Positions 35,426-48,979 of a DNA stretch of 64,000 nucleotides are shown here, piece after piece. Origin of the DNA: Serilophus lunatus. Lineage: Eukaryota; Chordata; Aves; Passeriformes; Eurylaimidae. The DNA lies in NCBI GenBank assembly GCA_013399895.1, contig VXBA01001882.1, forward strand, positions 930,254 to 994,253, written 5' to 3'. Both the position numbers and the translations under genes were made by a program. The number at the start of each line of letters is the position of its first letter. Within the stretch, counting starts at the first letter, position 1. The notes under the pieces are model-generated. The model was not told where the DNA came from, ran no database searches, and saw only the letters and a program-made list of their open reading frames with translations.

Positions 35426-35430
35426 GCAGC
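35426..35430 (+). repeat. Target-site duplication, right copy (GCAGC)
   Basis: Exact copy of the five bases before the LTR. A five-base duplication with no change implies a fairly recent insertion or good fortune. Confidence 0.85.
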
Positions 35431-36962
35431 CCATGTTGGGCTTGCTACGTGAGCCCTGCCTGGGCTCCGTGGCACAGAGATGGAAGGGGGCATCTCCCTG
35501 GGACACGACCTGTGAGTAGGGCAGTGTTAAGGTCACAGGCAGGTGTTGCTAATTAGGCACTGGCCTGAGATTAAGATAATTGAACAGGACATGGGAAAAG
35601 GCTGGACAAGACATTAGAAAAATATTTGGTTTAACAAATAGCAGTGTGAGAGGCTGACTAAAGTGACAGCACCATGAGGATAGCTAGATTTTTTAAAAGG
35701 GATAGAGAGGAGGTATGTGAGAAACAGCTAGAATTCACAGATAATCGGTGAAGCATTAAATGGGACCTTTAGGAAGCCCAGATTTACAAGACCATCAGTG
35801 CCTAAGGAACATAGTAATGCTATGTAAATTTGCCACCTTGTTACCTGGGCAACTATCAGAAATACTAAATATGGGTAGAGATGCAGCAATGAGGAAAAAG
35901 TAACTAGGTACAAGCAAAAAAGGTACAAGAATATATCAAAAATGCCGATAGAAAATTAAAAAAAATAATTTTTCTTCTTCTGATAGAAGGGGAGTTTTAG
36001 ACTGCTTTCTGACAGAAGAGGCAAAATCTTGAATTCATAGAACTTTGATGCTATCCTTCCAAGAGCCCAGGTGAAATCTATCTGTGTAGTTCTGGTGCAA
36101 CATCCTGACATAAACACTAGAAAAGGGAAAGTCTGACCCGTGAGAATAAGTGACAGAAGGAACTGTAGAACTGAGAGTAAATAGAGGAAAATTACTTTCA
36201 CTTCCCAAAGGATTCCAACAGCCCTGAAGCTATGCAAATCAGTGTCTTCCTAACCTCAAGTAATCTAAAGCAAACCTGCACTTGCCCTTGCTTAAATTGT
36301 AAAACCAGTACAACCTTGCAGGAAACCGCTGCATGCTATAATAAGAAAGATCATTCAACTGCACCCCCACAACTGAAGTAATTAAAGACTTAGTTATTCA
36401 AAAAAGAGCTCTGTGGCAATTTAATCAAATCTGGGAGAAGAGTATGTGCCCTACCTTTACTGACAACTTCTGTCTTGCACATAGGAAGAGCTAATGCATT
36501 TTTGCTGAGAATGACAAGAACTATCACTGTGCAGTAGTGGCAAGAAAGAGGAAAAAGTGCTTCTGGCACATCTCCTTGCTGTTTCAAGGAACCTGATAAG
36601 GAGAGAACTTGTAACAGGGCAAGATCCTTATCCACATGGATCCATTCATCATCCTCTAATCCAACAGTAAAAATAGACAATGAAGTAAGAAATTTATTTG
36701 CATTCTGATAAGAATAAAGTTGATTGATGCATGTTTTCTGGCATAGAAAATCCCCAAACTCTCAAAAGAGCTGCAATTATATTTAAATTTTAAATGCCTG
36801 AATTGTGGTCACTGAACAACTTCCAGTTATTCCAGAGCTATCTGCTCAAGCCCAAACCAAGCTCAACAGTCCAGCAGAGAAAACACTTAAGGAAAAAATA
36901 ATTCTTTTCTTTCTTATTTCAGGATCTAATCATTTTCTGATTAAGGTATTCATGGATTATGA
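35431..36962. other. Right flank of the large LTR, then AT-rich DNA
   Basis: The first 110 bases are GC-rich (TTGGGCTTGCTACGTGAGCC and on) and may continue an older element interrupted by the LTR. After about 35540 the DNA is ordinary AT-rich sequence with no gene recognised. Confidence 0.45.
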
Positions 36963-37054
36963 TAGTAGAGCTAGAGCATAGAGATAGAGCATAGGAGAGA
37001 AGGGCAGGGTAGAATAGAATAAAATAGAATAGAATAAAGTAGAGCAGAACAGAA
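36963..37054. repeat. TAGAG/TAGAA degenerate pentamer array
   Basis: Units such as TAGAGC, ATAGAG, TAGAAT and AAAATAGAAT repeat over 90 bases. The tails of some CR1 copies look like this, but no CR1 3' end adjoins it on either strand. Confidence 0.75.
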
Positions 37055-39689
37055 ACAACACATGCCCTTGTCAAAATATTCAGGTTGCACAAATGAAGTA
37101 ATTTAGGAACTCAACTGAAAAGATCTCTGTTCCCAGGCAGGGGGAATTCCTTCTAGATATAGCTTTAAGTTTTCTATAGCTAGAGAAAATGAATATACAT
37201 TTCTAAAGAAAGGAATAACAATAATGGTAGCTAAGAACGAAAGGTCAATCTTCCATATTTTTAAGTGCTCACAATTATAAGTTGAAAAATTCCATTGTCT
37301 GAAATTGTGCCCTAATTTGTTCTTAAAACAGAAGTGGTTTTAGAGCCTTAAGCAAAATTGGTTGAGCTTACTGTAAACATTTTAAATATGTAGGCACAGC
37401 TTGCTAATATAATTTAGTAGAATGGTCTCTACTGCAAGAACAAAGACTTAAGCATAAACTTTAAATCTTGGCTTTTCTGTAGATTTTACTGAGATATATG
37501 AGAAAAGGATAGCAACAACTTGAAAAGCTATGAATTTTTAAACATGTGAATGATGGACTTATTTTGTCCTTGTAAACTTAAAAGAGGATATATACACATT
37601 AGGGGGTTATGAAGCCATCAATATTAGTTGTAACTCCAGCTGTCAGATATGAAGCATATAGATTTTTGGAACAACATTTATGTATTATTTCTTTAAAACC
37701 AACTGTGACATTTGAAGCAGCACTGATACAGCTGCAATGGATAAAGGGAGAGACATGAGTTAGTTCTGTTAAAAGATTCAAAAAGAATTTAGGAGTGGTT
37801 TTCTATATCTACTGAAATCAGTCGTAAACCTTGCATTCATTTTAGTGGCACAGACCCATGCACTTATTTTCATCTGAAGTTCCCTCCTCGCACTGCCTCA
37901 CCTGAAGTTATACAGGTCAGGAAGAGAATTGTGATTCACTGATATTCTCCAAATAGGTAGAAGTATTATACCTGCTGCAGTAGCATGTCTAGGTGGATTC
38001 GTTTCCAAGTAGGTGAGTACTAGAGGAAAAAGAATGATAATAAATTGATTTCCATTGCTCGCCCAGAAGGTGGATATTGTTGTGAATATGAGAATTCCAG
38101 TTGGATATTGAGAATAGTCATGCAACTGATGTTACACAGCAAGGAACACCAAATAACAATGCTGCAGATAACTTGATATAAACCCCTCCATGTTTAACAA
38201 TTATGAGAATAAATGCAACCTCACGTACAGGTAGCACTGTATTCTTTAGCAGAAAGGGGATGACGAACCACATAACACAGTGTAGCCAGGAATGAGCTGT
38301 GCCAGAGCACCAATGTTTGTGCAACAAGCCTGTAGCCAGTGCAACAAGCAGAGCTCTTGTGACAGTTTTTATAAGCAGATCTTTTTTCTTGCATAGTAGG
38401 CCCCCTATTTAACATAATTTTTAGATTAATGTTGTCATTGACACAAAGAGAATCCTCAGAATGATCTAGAGTATGAACAATTTATTTACAAAACTCAAAT
38501 AGAAAAGTCATCTTGAAGGAGAATATTTGCAACAAGACTATGAAATTAAAGAATAAGGAGGTCTCTGTCATGCAGTAGGCATTCCATAAGGAAGGGTCCT
38601 ATATGCAACTGGTCAGAAAAGATGGCTAATTATGACAAAAAGGGCAAAGACAGTGAAGAAATAGAACTAGGAAGTAAGCCTGCTTCTAAAATCAAGAACT
38701 GTACTTTTAAGTGGCTGCTGGACACTTTCATTACCTTTGAATTTGGTAGGTGTTTATGATGGTTTGCTTTACTGATAGCTTTCAGTATTTCAGATTCCTG
38801 AATTGTGTATGAAGTCCCTGGCAATGACTAATAAGGCAGATGTTACACCCTTTATTTCTAGTATAGCATGAGAGCAGCAAGAAGTGGTTTAAATATGCTT
38901 GGTTCAGCAACGTGAGACTCAGCTGGATGAGTGCTGTGATGGACAAGCTATGATGGTTTCAACAGAGGAAGTTTCAGTAAATAGCACTAATGGAAAATGC
39001 CATGGTGTTCATAATAGAACAGTCAGCAGACTCAGGCAAGCAATAGGTTTCAACATACAGCTTACAACACTGGGATAAAATTTCCAGCACTCCTATCCCA
39101 AGAGAGGCATAGGTCTGGCTCAGGTAGGGCACCAGTGTGTAGCTGCCTACCCAGTGACTGCTAATGCTGCTCAGTGACTCCAGGCTAATACAATGGCCTT
39201 CAGCCACACATTTGTCACCAAAGTTGTTCCACAAGTCTAAATGCCAAACCTGTTTCAATCAGAGTCCCTAAACACATGCAGTATCATTTATCAGACAGAA
39301 CAGAACCTCACCAGTTGCTCATGCAGGAAATTCAGGGTCTCTCTTTAGTCTGTGTAGCATAAGGAATATAGGAGACAACGTTCTGATAGCTGTACCTTGA
39401 GAATTCCTCTCGAGGTTTTGTGTCTCAGTATACACCCTAATTAAAAATTTAAGTGGGCAAATTACAGGCTCTTTTAAACATGACAACCTCATTTTATTAC
39501 TACTGGAATTATTTTGTCTCATAGGTAACTCAGTGGATTTCAGCTCTGTTTTCATTTAACTGCAGGAAGAATTCGACTTCGGTAGCTAAAATGCATGATA
39601 AAATCTCACTGCAGTGCTGCTCTCCCCTGCAGAATTACAGACTCAGAGTAAAAGATGTATCCCTGGCAGAGAAAAAGCAGTCTGCAATG
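37055..39689. other. Unique-looking AT-rich DNA
   Basis: No gene or dispersed repeat recognised. Several minus-strand frames of 60-95 codons show no motif. Confidence 0.5.
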
Positions 39690-39850
39690 AACATAGACTC
39701 ATGAATTTGAGAGCCAAAAGAAGATTATTATGAACATTTATTCCTCTTGTGTAGTTCAGGATACAGAATTTCCCACAAGTGATTCCAGCATCAAATCCAG
39801 TAATTTAGAGCTGAATTAGAGTACGTATCCTGAGAATGATTGGATTTTTT
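39690..39850 (-). mobile_element. Ancient CR1-like 3' end, inverted
   Basis: The plus-strand run ATGAATTTGAGAGCC, GAAGATTATTATGAAC, ACAGAATTTCCCACAAGTGA and TCCAGCATCAAATCCAGTAA is the reverse complement of the terminus of an old reptile-type CR1. Words appear in the correct order and spacing but with many changes. It lacks the tail repeat. Confidence 0.6.
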
Positions 39851-42800
39851 TCCCTAGTGATGATGCAGGGTGGCCCAGTGTGCTCTGTAAAGTTGTACAT
39901 CATCTTCCTTACTAGAAATGCACTGAGGATATACAAATAACCTCACACTTTTAAAACATTTTTCAGCATCCTTCTATATCTTATTTTTAAATAGTTAGAC
40001 TGAATTTGGTTACTGAGCTTTGCTTGATGAGGTATTCATTGACAATTAGTGCAAGTGTCACCTCTGACAAATAGGAGAACCGAGACATATCTAGCACCAT
40101 GGATGCATTTCTGTAGTGAAGGTTTATATGCAATGGACTGTGTATGTGACACATCCCATCTTTGGTTCTTGCTCTGTGTAACCTTTTTGTCAGATATAGT
40201 TATTCTGAACTTGTGGCCACTGTGCATCTGGGTACAGGAATGTCGGAACAAGCAAGACAGATCTCAAGTAGTTTTCTGAGGATATTCAGTAAATCTGCTT
40301 TTAGCTGTGTCAAGCATAATGTGGCATCCAAGAAAATATTTGTTTGGTGCAAGGAGCTTGCAGTCATTCAGCTAACACTCTTATTAACAGATCTGCCCAA
40401 ATAGAGGCTGCAAGAGCAAATTTCATGTTTATATTCTTTCAACTGACAAGTCTCATTTCTCAGCTGATGCAGAATTTGCTCAACTTACCTAAGTCAACAA
40501 AGATGCAAGAAATCTATTGTAACCAATGGGGATGATGCTATCTTCAACGTCATCTTCAAAAACTCCTGAAATTGCAATGATCCCTGGAAAGAACTTATTG
40601 ACCAGCTCCTGTGGCAAGACCATATCTCATCTGAATTCCAGCAAGCTGCTTCTATACAATCAGTGTACCCATCAACCCACCTATGAATTGCATGCAGCCA
40701 CTATGGAAAACTTAAAAAGGGAGCCAATGAGCTCTGTAGTGTCTCTTCAGCCCTAGAATAACCATACAGCTATTAAAATCCTCTCCTAGTTCAGTGCATA
40801 ATTATTGTTGTATTTCTTTTCGAAATGACTGACTTTTATCATCCTTGATGGCTCCTCCTCTGGAAAAGGTCAGAATCTCCCCAGGGAGGTCCCACTCAGC
40901 CTGTAAGAGACTGCCTGGGAGTCATACCCTATTGTCAGCTGACCTTTAAATACAATAATGTCAGTTTGTTAACCAGAAAGTTTCATTTATTAAAGTCCTT
41001 GGTGTTAGTCTGTCATGACTTGCCATTTAAAACATTCATCTGATTTCTTTCTGCCCTGTGATCTCATGATAATGCCATAGTATTAATCTTTGAGGTCACA
41101 TACTAGTCAGATTCCCCCTTTAGCCCTTACTTGCAAGCTTATTATAAACACTTTTCTCTGTCAATAAATTATTTTTAAAGAAATTCAGATATAAATTCAA
41201 AGAAATATCATATAACTTCCAAAAGTTTTTACACCAGGGTCTAGGAATGATCCTTCAGATTCTCTCTGGGATTGGAAATTTTGGGAAACTTGGGGACAGT
41301 TTTTGATTGATTTCATGGGTCTCATTAAATCAGTGCTCTGTTCTGCAAAAATACTATATTCATTCTCTCTGTACTAAAGGGGCAAGCACCGGGCATTTAA
41401 TTAAAGACAGGGAGAGTGCAAAACTGTTTTCCAGCCAGGAATTTAGCTAGAATATACTTGGGCGAATATGAATCATCCAACATTGCAGCATAAATTCAGA
41501 CATGCTTTCCTGAACTCTGAGGCTTCTTCTGGTGTTACTTTTACTCAGAATTACAGGCATGATATTAGGCCTTTTGGTGAGCACATATATTACTAGCAGA
41601 AAGCAAGAAATTTTCTGTCGGGAGGACATAATTTTTCTTGTCACACTCTTTCACAAACAGAGGGTCAGGCTCTTACAAATTCTCTTCTAGGAGATACTCA
41701 AGTAGTTTACAGACTACAGGTAGCAGGCTAAATGTAAATCTTCCCTAGAAACTAGCTGAGTCCCTACTGAACAGCCCTTCTTCTCAGGCTACTTGTGTAG
41801 GCAATCTATCAAAATGCACAAGATGCCTTTCTGCCTTCCTAATGGTTTGCTTCCAGAGAAGCTGGTAAGCATCACATTGGGAATAAGGCTATGGGACACA
41901 ATACAGTGCACATCTGCCTCCAGCATGGACATAGCCCTGAAGAAGTGAAGGAACAATAAGGCCACTCAGGCTTGAAAGGTCTCAGTCCCTCAACCCTGCA
42001 ACCACGAAAAAAGGGAGGGGAAAAGAGCAATGTAGCATCCGAGTCTGAGAGTCCGTTTAGGGTCAAGACACCAAGTAGGCAAAATACAACTGAAGATCCT
42101 TTTTTTCCCACTGCAAACCCCAAATACAAATAACTAAATAGCTAACTAACTAACTAACTAAATAAATAAATAAAACCTACAGTCCAAACTAATCTGTCTT
42201 AACCAAAGAAAAATGTTCTTCCAAACTCTGATAATCACCTTGATCATGAATTTGTGATTGCTTTACACTCGCAGCACATCTAAGGATAAGGATTCCCTGC
42301 AAATCACTAGAGCACTGGCAGAGCTCTGCTGATGATCTGCCTCCAGCTGTGCCCCATAAGCAATGCTTCAGGCACATACACACTTCAGATTATTCTCCTA
42401 CCTCTGCTTGATATATCTTCCCCTTAATGTAATTCTGAAGTTCACATTATCCCTTTTAGTCACAGCACTGCAGGCATCTCATGTTAAGGTAATTATCTGT
42501 GATGACCCTGAAGTCCTTCTTGGAGTCTAATGTAGCTATCACGCTCATTATCATAATATCTGAATTTCCATAGTATCAAGGCATCTGAGCCAGTCATGCC
42601 ATTCTGCAGAGCACAAGCTGTAGAACAGCAGAAAAAGAAGGTAGATGAAGATTCAAGAGCAAAAGCATAGGATTATTAATTATTAGAAGATGTTTAGGAG
42701 ATCAAAAGGGTAATGTAAGTTTTCAGGAATAAAATGAAGTCTTAGTGGCAATGTTTCATTGGAAACAATAATACTGAAATCACTTTGCCAAAAAACAACA

Positions 42801-44236
42801 CAAAACTGCATTGGAGGAACTGACAGGAAAGATTTGTAATCAGAATAAATAGATTGAACAGAAGCAAATTATAACAGAAGACTAATGCCAATGTCATGTA
42901 TACTGTCTAAACCAGAAGTAATTTAATTGCAAACCATGCAGTTACATGTGTGTAAGAGTGCTATAAGAGCAGAATAAAGCTCAAAGCAAGGGAAATTCCC
43001 CTAAATTAGTAGGGATGTGTAACAGTGGACTGTCATGTAAAAATAATGCACATTGCCCAGCATTGTTTCTGTCAAATTATATATTCCCTATGCTCTTACA
43101 GATCTGTCCTTGGCTACTTGCTTCTTGCGGGTTAGTCATTGAATGACCTGCTTTAACAAACAACACATACTTCCTAACGTGTATAACTTTGCACCACTAA
43201 TAGAGAAAGCATCAATCACACACTTTTTTCTGTTGAATTGTGCATCTCGTATTTGTGACTATATTGAGGGAAGAGTCATGCTGGAACAACAGTGCCTCAG
43301 GGTGGGAATCATCTCACCCAACTTTGCATGTCTACACCTAAGGCAGTCAAACTCAAACTTAACTCTTCTTACAACTAATTACAGTAAATTTTGTCTGTTA
43401 GGGCAAAATAGCATCTAATTTAACTGCACATGAGTTATGATCCACAAGTGCCTATTTCCCTTTATTGGCTGCAAAGGGAGCCAAAAGTAACTAGATTAAA
43501 TATAGCCCACACAGAGTCAACCGAGTCTCACCCCCACTGTTTATAATTTTGACAAATCACACACATGCTTTAAACCAAATTTGTTCAGTGAAGCATTCTT
43601 TTAACAGAGCTTTTGGCAACTAACATGCAATCTAGAAAATAAGTCTTTCAGTGTAAACCTTCCCTGCCAACACACATGCAGGGAACTCTGTGTCAGGCTA
43701 TCTCTTAGACAAGCATTTTTCCAGTTACCAAAGGACAGCAGGTTTTAGTCCTTTTCCTAGGACAAGCCTGCAGTCTACAAGAGCCTGTTGTCCTAGAATC
43801 ATAGTTCATGTCACCTTACACAGATTATGTTTTGGACCATCTAGAAGTGCTATAGTTTCAATATTAAACTACATCATCTAAATCAAGATGGTTGTGAGAG
43901 AACTTTTAAAATAAATAGTAGTGAAGTGTCAGTGTTTGCAATGATATTTTAAAGAAGAAACCTAGGGGAGCCTAGTATAAAGAAGAGCGCTGCAAAGACA
44001 AGTCCATTGAAGAAGGCAGATTATTCTTTGAATAGACATTAACTTTAGGAAAAAATGGAGACATTCTGAGATAAAAATCTTTCCTTGGGGACAAAGTGAA
44101 AAAGGTCAAGGAGGCAAGGAGAAAAGGGTCAACGGTGTCCAAAGAGAATCTGTTTGAAACCAAAATAACTGTGGAAAAGATGGTGGTATAACTACACATA
44201 GAAGATGTATCAGTGAACCTGTGGATAAATACTGTT
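39851..44236. other. Unique-looking AT-rich DNA
   Basis: Nothing recognised except the CTAA/AAAT microsatellite at 42130-42175. Frames of up to 91 codons (43143-43418, plus) lack motifs and good splice context. Confidence 0.5.
42130..42175. repeat. CTAA/AAAT tetranucleotide microsatellite
   Basis: About four CTAA units followed by three to four AAAT units. Confidence 0.9.
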
Positions 44237-45230
44237 TGATTAAAAATTCAACATTGCCTCTTTAAGGGCAAGTCCTGCTTTACAATTGTCATTGGGTTCT
44301 AAAGGGGTCAAAAATTATGTGAACAATAATTATTATTTTTCTATTAATCTAACCTGATTTCCAAGGACATTTTAAAGGAAAGTGAGAAGAATTGCATGAA
44401 GAGAGAAGGTTGCAGAATGTATTAAAATATTCAATAAAATATAGAAAACTTAGAAAAGGAGTAAATAAATAGTTCTTACATACCAAGGATATCAGCACTG
44501 GTTTCTGTAAGGTTCAGTCCTGGGACATCTGCTGGTTAATATATTCATAAATGAGCTAAAAAAGCAGTAATCAATGGTAAGTTTTGCTGATGGTTCCAAG
44601 TTATTAAAGGTAGTAAGATGAGAGCCAACTGTGAAGTGTTGCAGAAGAACAGACAAGACTAATTGGGCAGTGAAATGTCAGATGAAATTTAGTGTAGACA
44701 AATGTGAAGTGATGCCCCTTTAGAAAGCCAATTGTAGTTTCAGACAAAGTACTTTATTCTCAGCTGTCTTTTACCTCTTGAAAGTGATATTTTGGGGAAT
44801 GATAGTTGGTTCTACAAAAATACCAGGTCTGGATATGTCAGGGTTATAGAAAAAAAAAATTAAAAAAATATCAAGTAAATGATAGATACATGTTGGATAA
44901 GCAACAGATATAAAAGAAGAAAACATTTCTTTACTGCTGTATAAATTCACAAATCACCTATGCCACACCCTTCAGTTTGAAAAATATACGAGTGAGATGT
45001 GTGATCCAGATCTACAACATCATATTTATGATAGAGAATAAGGAGAGGGATGGACTGCCCAACAATAATTCCATCAGTGAAAAATAATCAGTCTTCATCA
45101 ATGCTTAACATATATAACAAAATAACAAAACTAGAGGCCATAATATGGATCTAGTGGAAGAATTTTAAAGACAAGAGGAGGTGACGGCAGACATCAGAGC
45201 TGTATTATTACTTGACAAAGGCTGTTCTGT
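44237..45230 (+). mobile_element. Ancient CR1 element, reverse-transcriptase region
   Basis: Old CR1 landmarks occur in order: GGGCAAGTCCTGCTTTACAA (44268), AAGGTTCAGTCCTGGGAC (44510), ATATTCATAAATGAGC (44540), TTTTGCTGATGGTTCCAAG (44582), GAAATTTAGTGTAGACAAAT (44685) and CACACCCTTCAGTTTG near 44965, which corresponds to the LEYC block. All frames are broken. The stretch between the first and second landmarks is poorly conserved, and the right edge is approximate. Confidence 0.65.
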
Positions 45231-48200
45231 GTGCAGAATATTTAGCTGACCACAGGGAGACTGGATGAAATTCTGGAAGAGACATCGCATACAGGGTTAG
45301 GATACTGACAAACTTTAGCAGGCTGGGAATTGAACTGAGAAGAAAGCATTAGGAAAAACTTTGTCCTCCTCCAGCTGATTCTTTCCTTATCCTTCCCCAG
45401 AGGACTCTTTATAGCCACTATTGGAATCAAGGGTCTAGAAGAAGTACTTGCCAGGACAGAAATTATAGGACCTATGTCCCTATGTGCTTATGATTTGCAA
45501 AAGACAATGAGTACATTGTCACAAACGTGATCCAAACACTATTCATGACAGAAAAAAGATGTATGATCCAATTGAGAATATTTGTCTAAAAAATAATCCA
45601 TAAACTGTACAAGAAAGATATATAGTTCGACAAAATCCAGTTGAATGTTAACAGAGTTTGCACTCTTAGTTTGTAGAACATTACGTAAAGCTATCAGCAA
45701 TATCTGGAGACAAGGTTTTCTCATTTTATTATTTGACAGGAAGTATTATTCCAACTAAAACAAAGGAGACGGAATAAGGTAGAAAGATAAGATGGCTCTG
45801 TGCAAATAATGTCATGAGATTCTAGAATCTGAAAGCAACACGCCTGTGTTGTAAATGGGAGGCAACAAATGAAAGAATATTTTCAAACCTGTGTACCTGG
45901 AATTAAGAACCTAGGAATTCAGCAGACATTGAAGCTATCCTTCAGTACAATAATACATCACATGTGCCACAGAGGTCTTGGAAGCAATCCCTTCCTATTT
46001 GGAAGTCTTATTGACAGGATATAAGATCCATTTTGTTTAACTTTAGATGTCTGCTGTGTGTCTATACTTGAATTAGTTGTCTTAACTTCTTTTGCAGTCA
46101 ACAGAAGAAATATTTTCAGCATGCAAAACAGATGATCACTTTAGACATGCACAAAATAAGCTGTAACCAAAATGCCTGTTTACTTCCAGTGACCTTTAAA
46201 GGAATCTAGATAATTATCTCAAATACAGGAAGCTGCACTCCAGTCAAGTGAAGTTAGGTGAAATACCACAGATGTCCATATGATGAACAGGAGAACTGGT
46301 TTTTTTATAACTAGAAAACACCTACAATTTTTCAAGAATGTCACATACTCAAATGATTGAACAGATGAAGCCCACTGCAGAATCTCCTTTTATTTTTCTA
46401 ACCCCCAACACACACGTTCACTTTCTATCCCTTATCATTGCTTTTATTTTTGTCTCTTTCATTGTATATTTCAATTTCTTTTCATAACTACCCCCCTTGA
46501 ATGTCCAATCTTCCAAAAATAAGTGGCATTCGCTCCCTCCCTTTTTCTACAACTGACCTCCTCCCTTGCTTTCCATGTCTAGATTAGGTGCTACTCCTGT
46601 ACCTTTATGTCAACGTCTTACATCTTTAAAGCAAGGTCCCACATTCCCTTTCCAATGGCTTCTGTGAGATAAGATAGGCTAAAGAACAAAACCAACATCA
46701 GAGGTTTTCTTTGATCGCAAAATTTCTAAAATATTATCAACTGATTATGCAAATCCAGTGAAGAGGCTGCTTTTCAAGGAATGTAGTAGCTCTTGAATAG
46801 AATAACTTTTAAATTATACAATAAAAGCATAAATAGCCAGGGTTTATTTACACAGGTACACACATGCATGGTATATACCTGTGGTTTTGTACTGGATCAG
46901 TAAAGAGCCATTTTATAAGATGCATATTCTCCAGGTAAATATTTTTTCTTTAAAAGAAAATACAATTTACATTCTGACTCTTTAATAGCCCTTTAACATA
47001 TTTTACATTTTATTAAGCCGAGCAAGTTTTCCATCACAGTTTAAACACAGAGAATGAAGAGCTAGGATTTATCAGTTAAAAAACTAAAACCATGGTGTAT
47101 ATTGAGCTAATTTTTGACAACAGCTGAGTTTCATGAAGATGCACAAGAGTGCTTTTCATTTCAGTTTATTTGATTACTTTAGTTTAATGCTGAGATGAAG
47201 CAAAGCTATAAGACACCGAGCATGTTGAAAGGAGGAGAGCTCATTTTCCAGTTTCAGCTTGTAAGTAATGAATGATGAAGTGTGAAATGGTGAGGTCTAC
47301 CCATTTTAAAAATTTGAATAGCACGGCAAACGGGGAAAAAAATCAATTCACTAGTGATAATTAATATTTTATTAATTTAATACTATAATTAATTTTGCAT
47401 TAAATTTTGTTTTGAAGAGCTTTTTAATGCAATTTTTGTAGTTTTAAGTCCAGAATAAATGATATCAAAATACTGTTCATTTTTCAATGGGCATCAAACT
47501 GCATTTCCATTCAAATGCAATTTCACACAAATAATAATTAAAAAGACAAATTATCCCCAAAATAATGAATTCACCATTCATTGATTTCCAGTATAATAAA
47601 ACTATAAGTACTAAGTAGCACAATAAAAGCATGTAGTTTTTTAACAACTTTGACAAATATGTTTCACTGAGCAAATAGCTTCATTAAATTTATCAAATTA
47701 TATCAGCTAATTAGAACAGACTATTTTGCAGAATATCTCAGAGAAAATGATAAACATTATTTAAATTAATGCTTGTTGATTTAAATGGTACTTAAAACCA
47801 CTATGATATAAATCACCCATCTTAGTGTATGCTTTGCATATAAACTCTGGTTTTATATGCAGGCAATGACATCTCATTTGGAAAAGGTTGAAATCTATTC
47901 ATGTTCCATTGTTAGCTGTTGAATATTTACATTTGCAAGTCTGATATTATTCCATCATCTGTGGTTTTGAGATGTCTGTTCTAAATTAATGAAAATTGCA
48001 AGCATTGCCTGCTTAATCTGCTGGTAAAAGATTTTCAAGAAATCTGAGTACAAACAGAATTTCCACAGTTACAGATGTAGCTAACACATCTGGATAGGAG
48101 AGACACACCGGAATGAGTACATCTGTATTTTTGATCATTTTCAAGTGACAATGTAATTTGCAAATAATGTGAAAATAGGAGTTTCACAGTACAGCTAGAG

Positions 48201-48979
48201 GATGTAAAATGGTGGGAAATGATGAACTACAGAATTACAACACTCAGCTGAAGAAGCTGAACATTTTACATGATTGCGTAGTGCCTCCAACCTCTTCATG
48301 ATTGTCACCCAGGATAAATCAACCTCTAGGATCCTGAAAGCCAAGATTAATTTCTAAAAGGAATTATGCACAGAAATAGTACACTTGAAAAATCACAAAA
48401 TAAAGAAGGAAAGCTCAAAATATAAATCCCAGGAAATAAAAAAATGAGTGGCATTGATTTAAGTTAACTGGATTTAGGAAACCTCATTTGATCTAATTTA
48501 CCTGACCATCAGTAATCTTCTGGCTACAACAGTGAAATACAAGTTTGGACACAGTAAGCAGCCAGTTCACATTGCATCAGAGGATGCAAGAGTGAGGGAG
48601 ACTACTGTAGCAATCAAAAATGCTGCATTACCTGCCAAACAAATCCAGAGGAGATATGGCACTGACAAGCAACAAACATAAGCCAAATAATTTCCTCCTG
48701 CCTGTTCATATTTGCCACTGGGAAAATATATTTCCAAAGCACTAGCTACATTCAAATACCCCCTTAATATTGAGGTAGCATAAGTGTAGAACATACTGAC
48801 TAATGTGAAGATATAAAAAGCCATAGTCCCATATGAGGATCGATTTTCAGAGGACATGATTGGTTGTACCTTTTGAAACTTTTGAAAAACCACAGAAAAA
48901 CACAGCTATGGCTATAACTAAAATATTTTTTCAAGGAAATAGACTACTAAACAGACTAAGAAAAACAGCTTACAGAATA
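45231..48979. other. AT-rich DNA with a possible conserved non-coding stretch
   Basis: No gene or repeat recognised. From about 46730 to 48060 the sequence is free of repeats and microsatellites and dense in homeodomain/POU-like words (TAATTA, TTAATTA, ATGCAAT, TTGCATATAA). That is the usual look of conserved non-coding DNA near developmental genes. This is an impression only. A 108-codon minus-strand frame at 48567-48893 is hydrophobic and unassigned. Confidence 0.35.

Noticed and set aside
36963..37054. Tail of an inverted CR1
   Set aside because: No CR1 terminal sequence follows on its right side, so it is kept as a simple pentamer repeat.
48567..48893. 108-codon hydrophobic minus-strand frame resembling a membrane protein
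   Set aside because: No recognisable family, no supported start or splice sites, and it lies just upstream of an ancient CR1 relic. Left unassigned.
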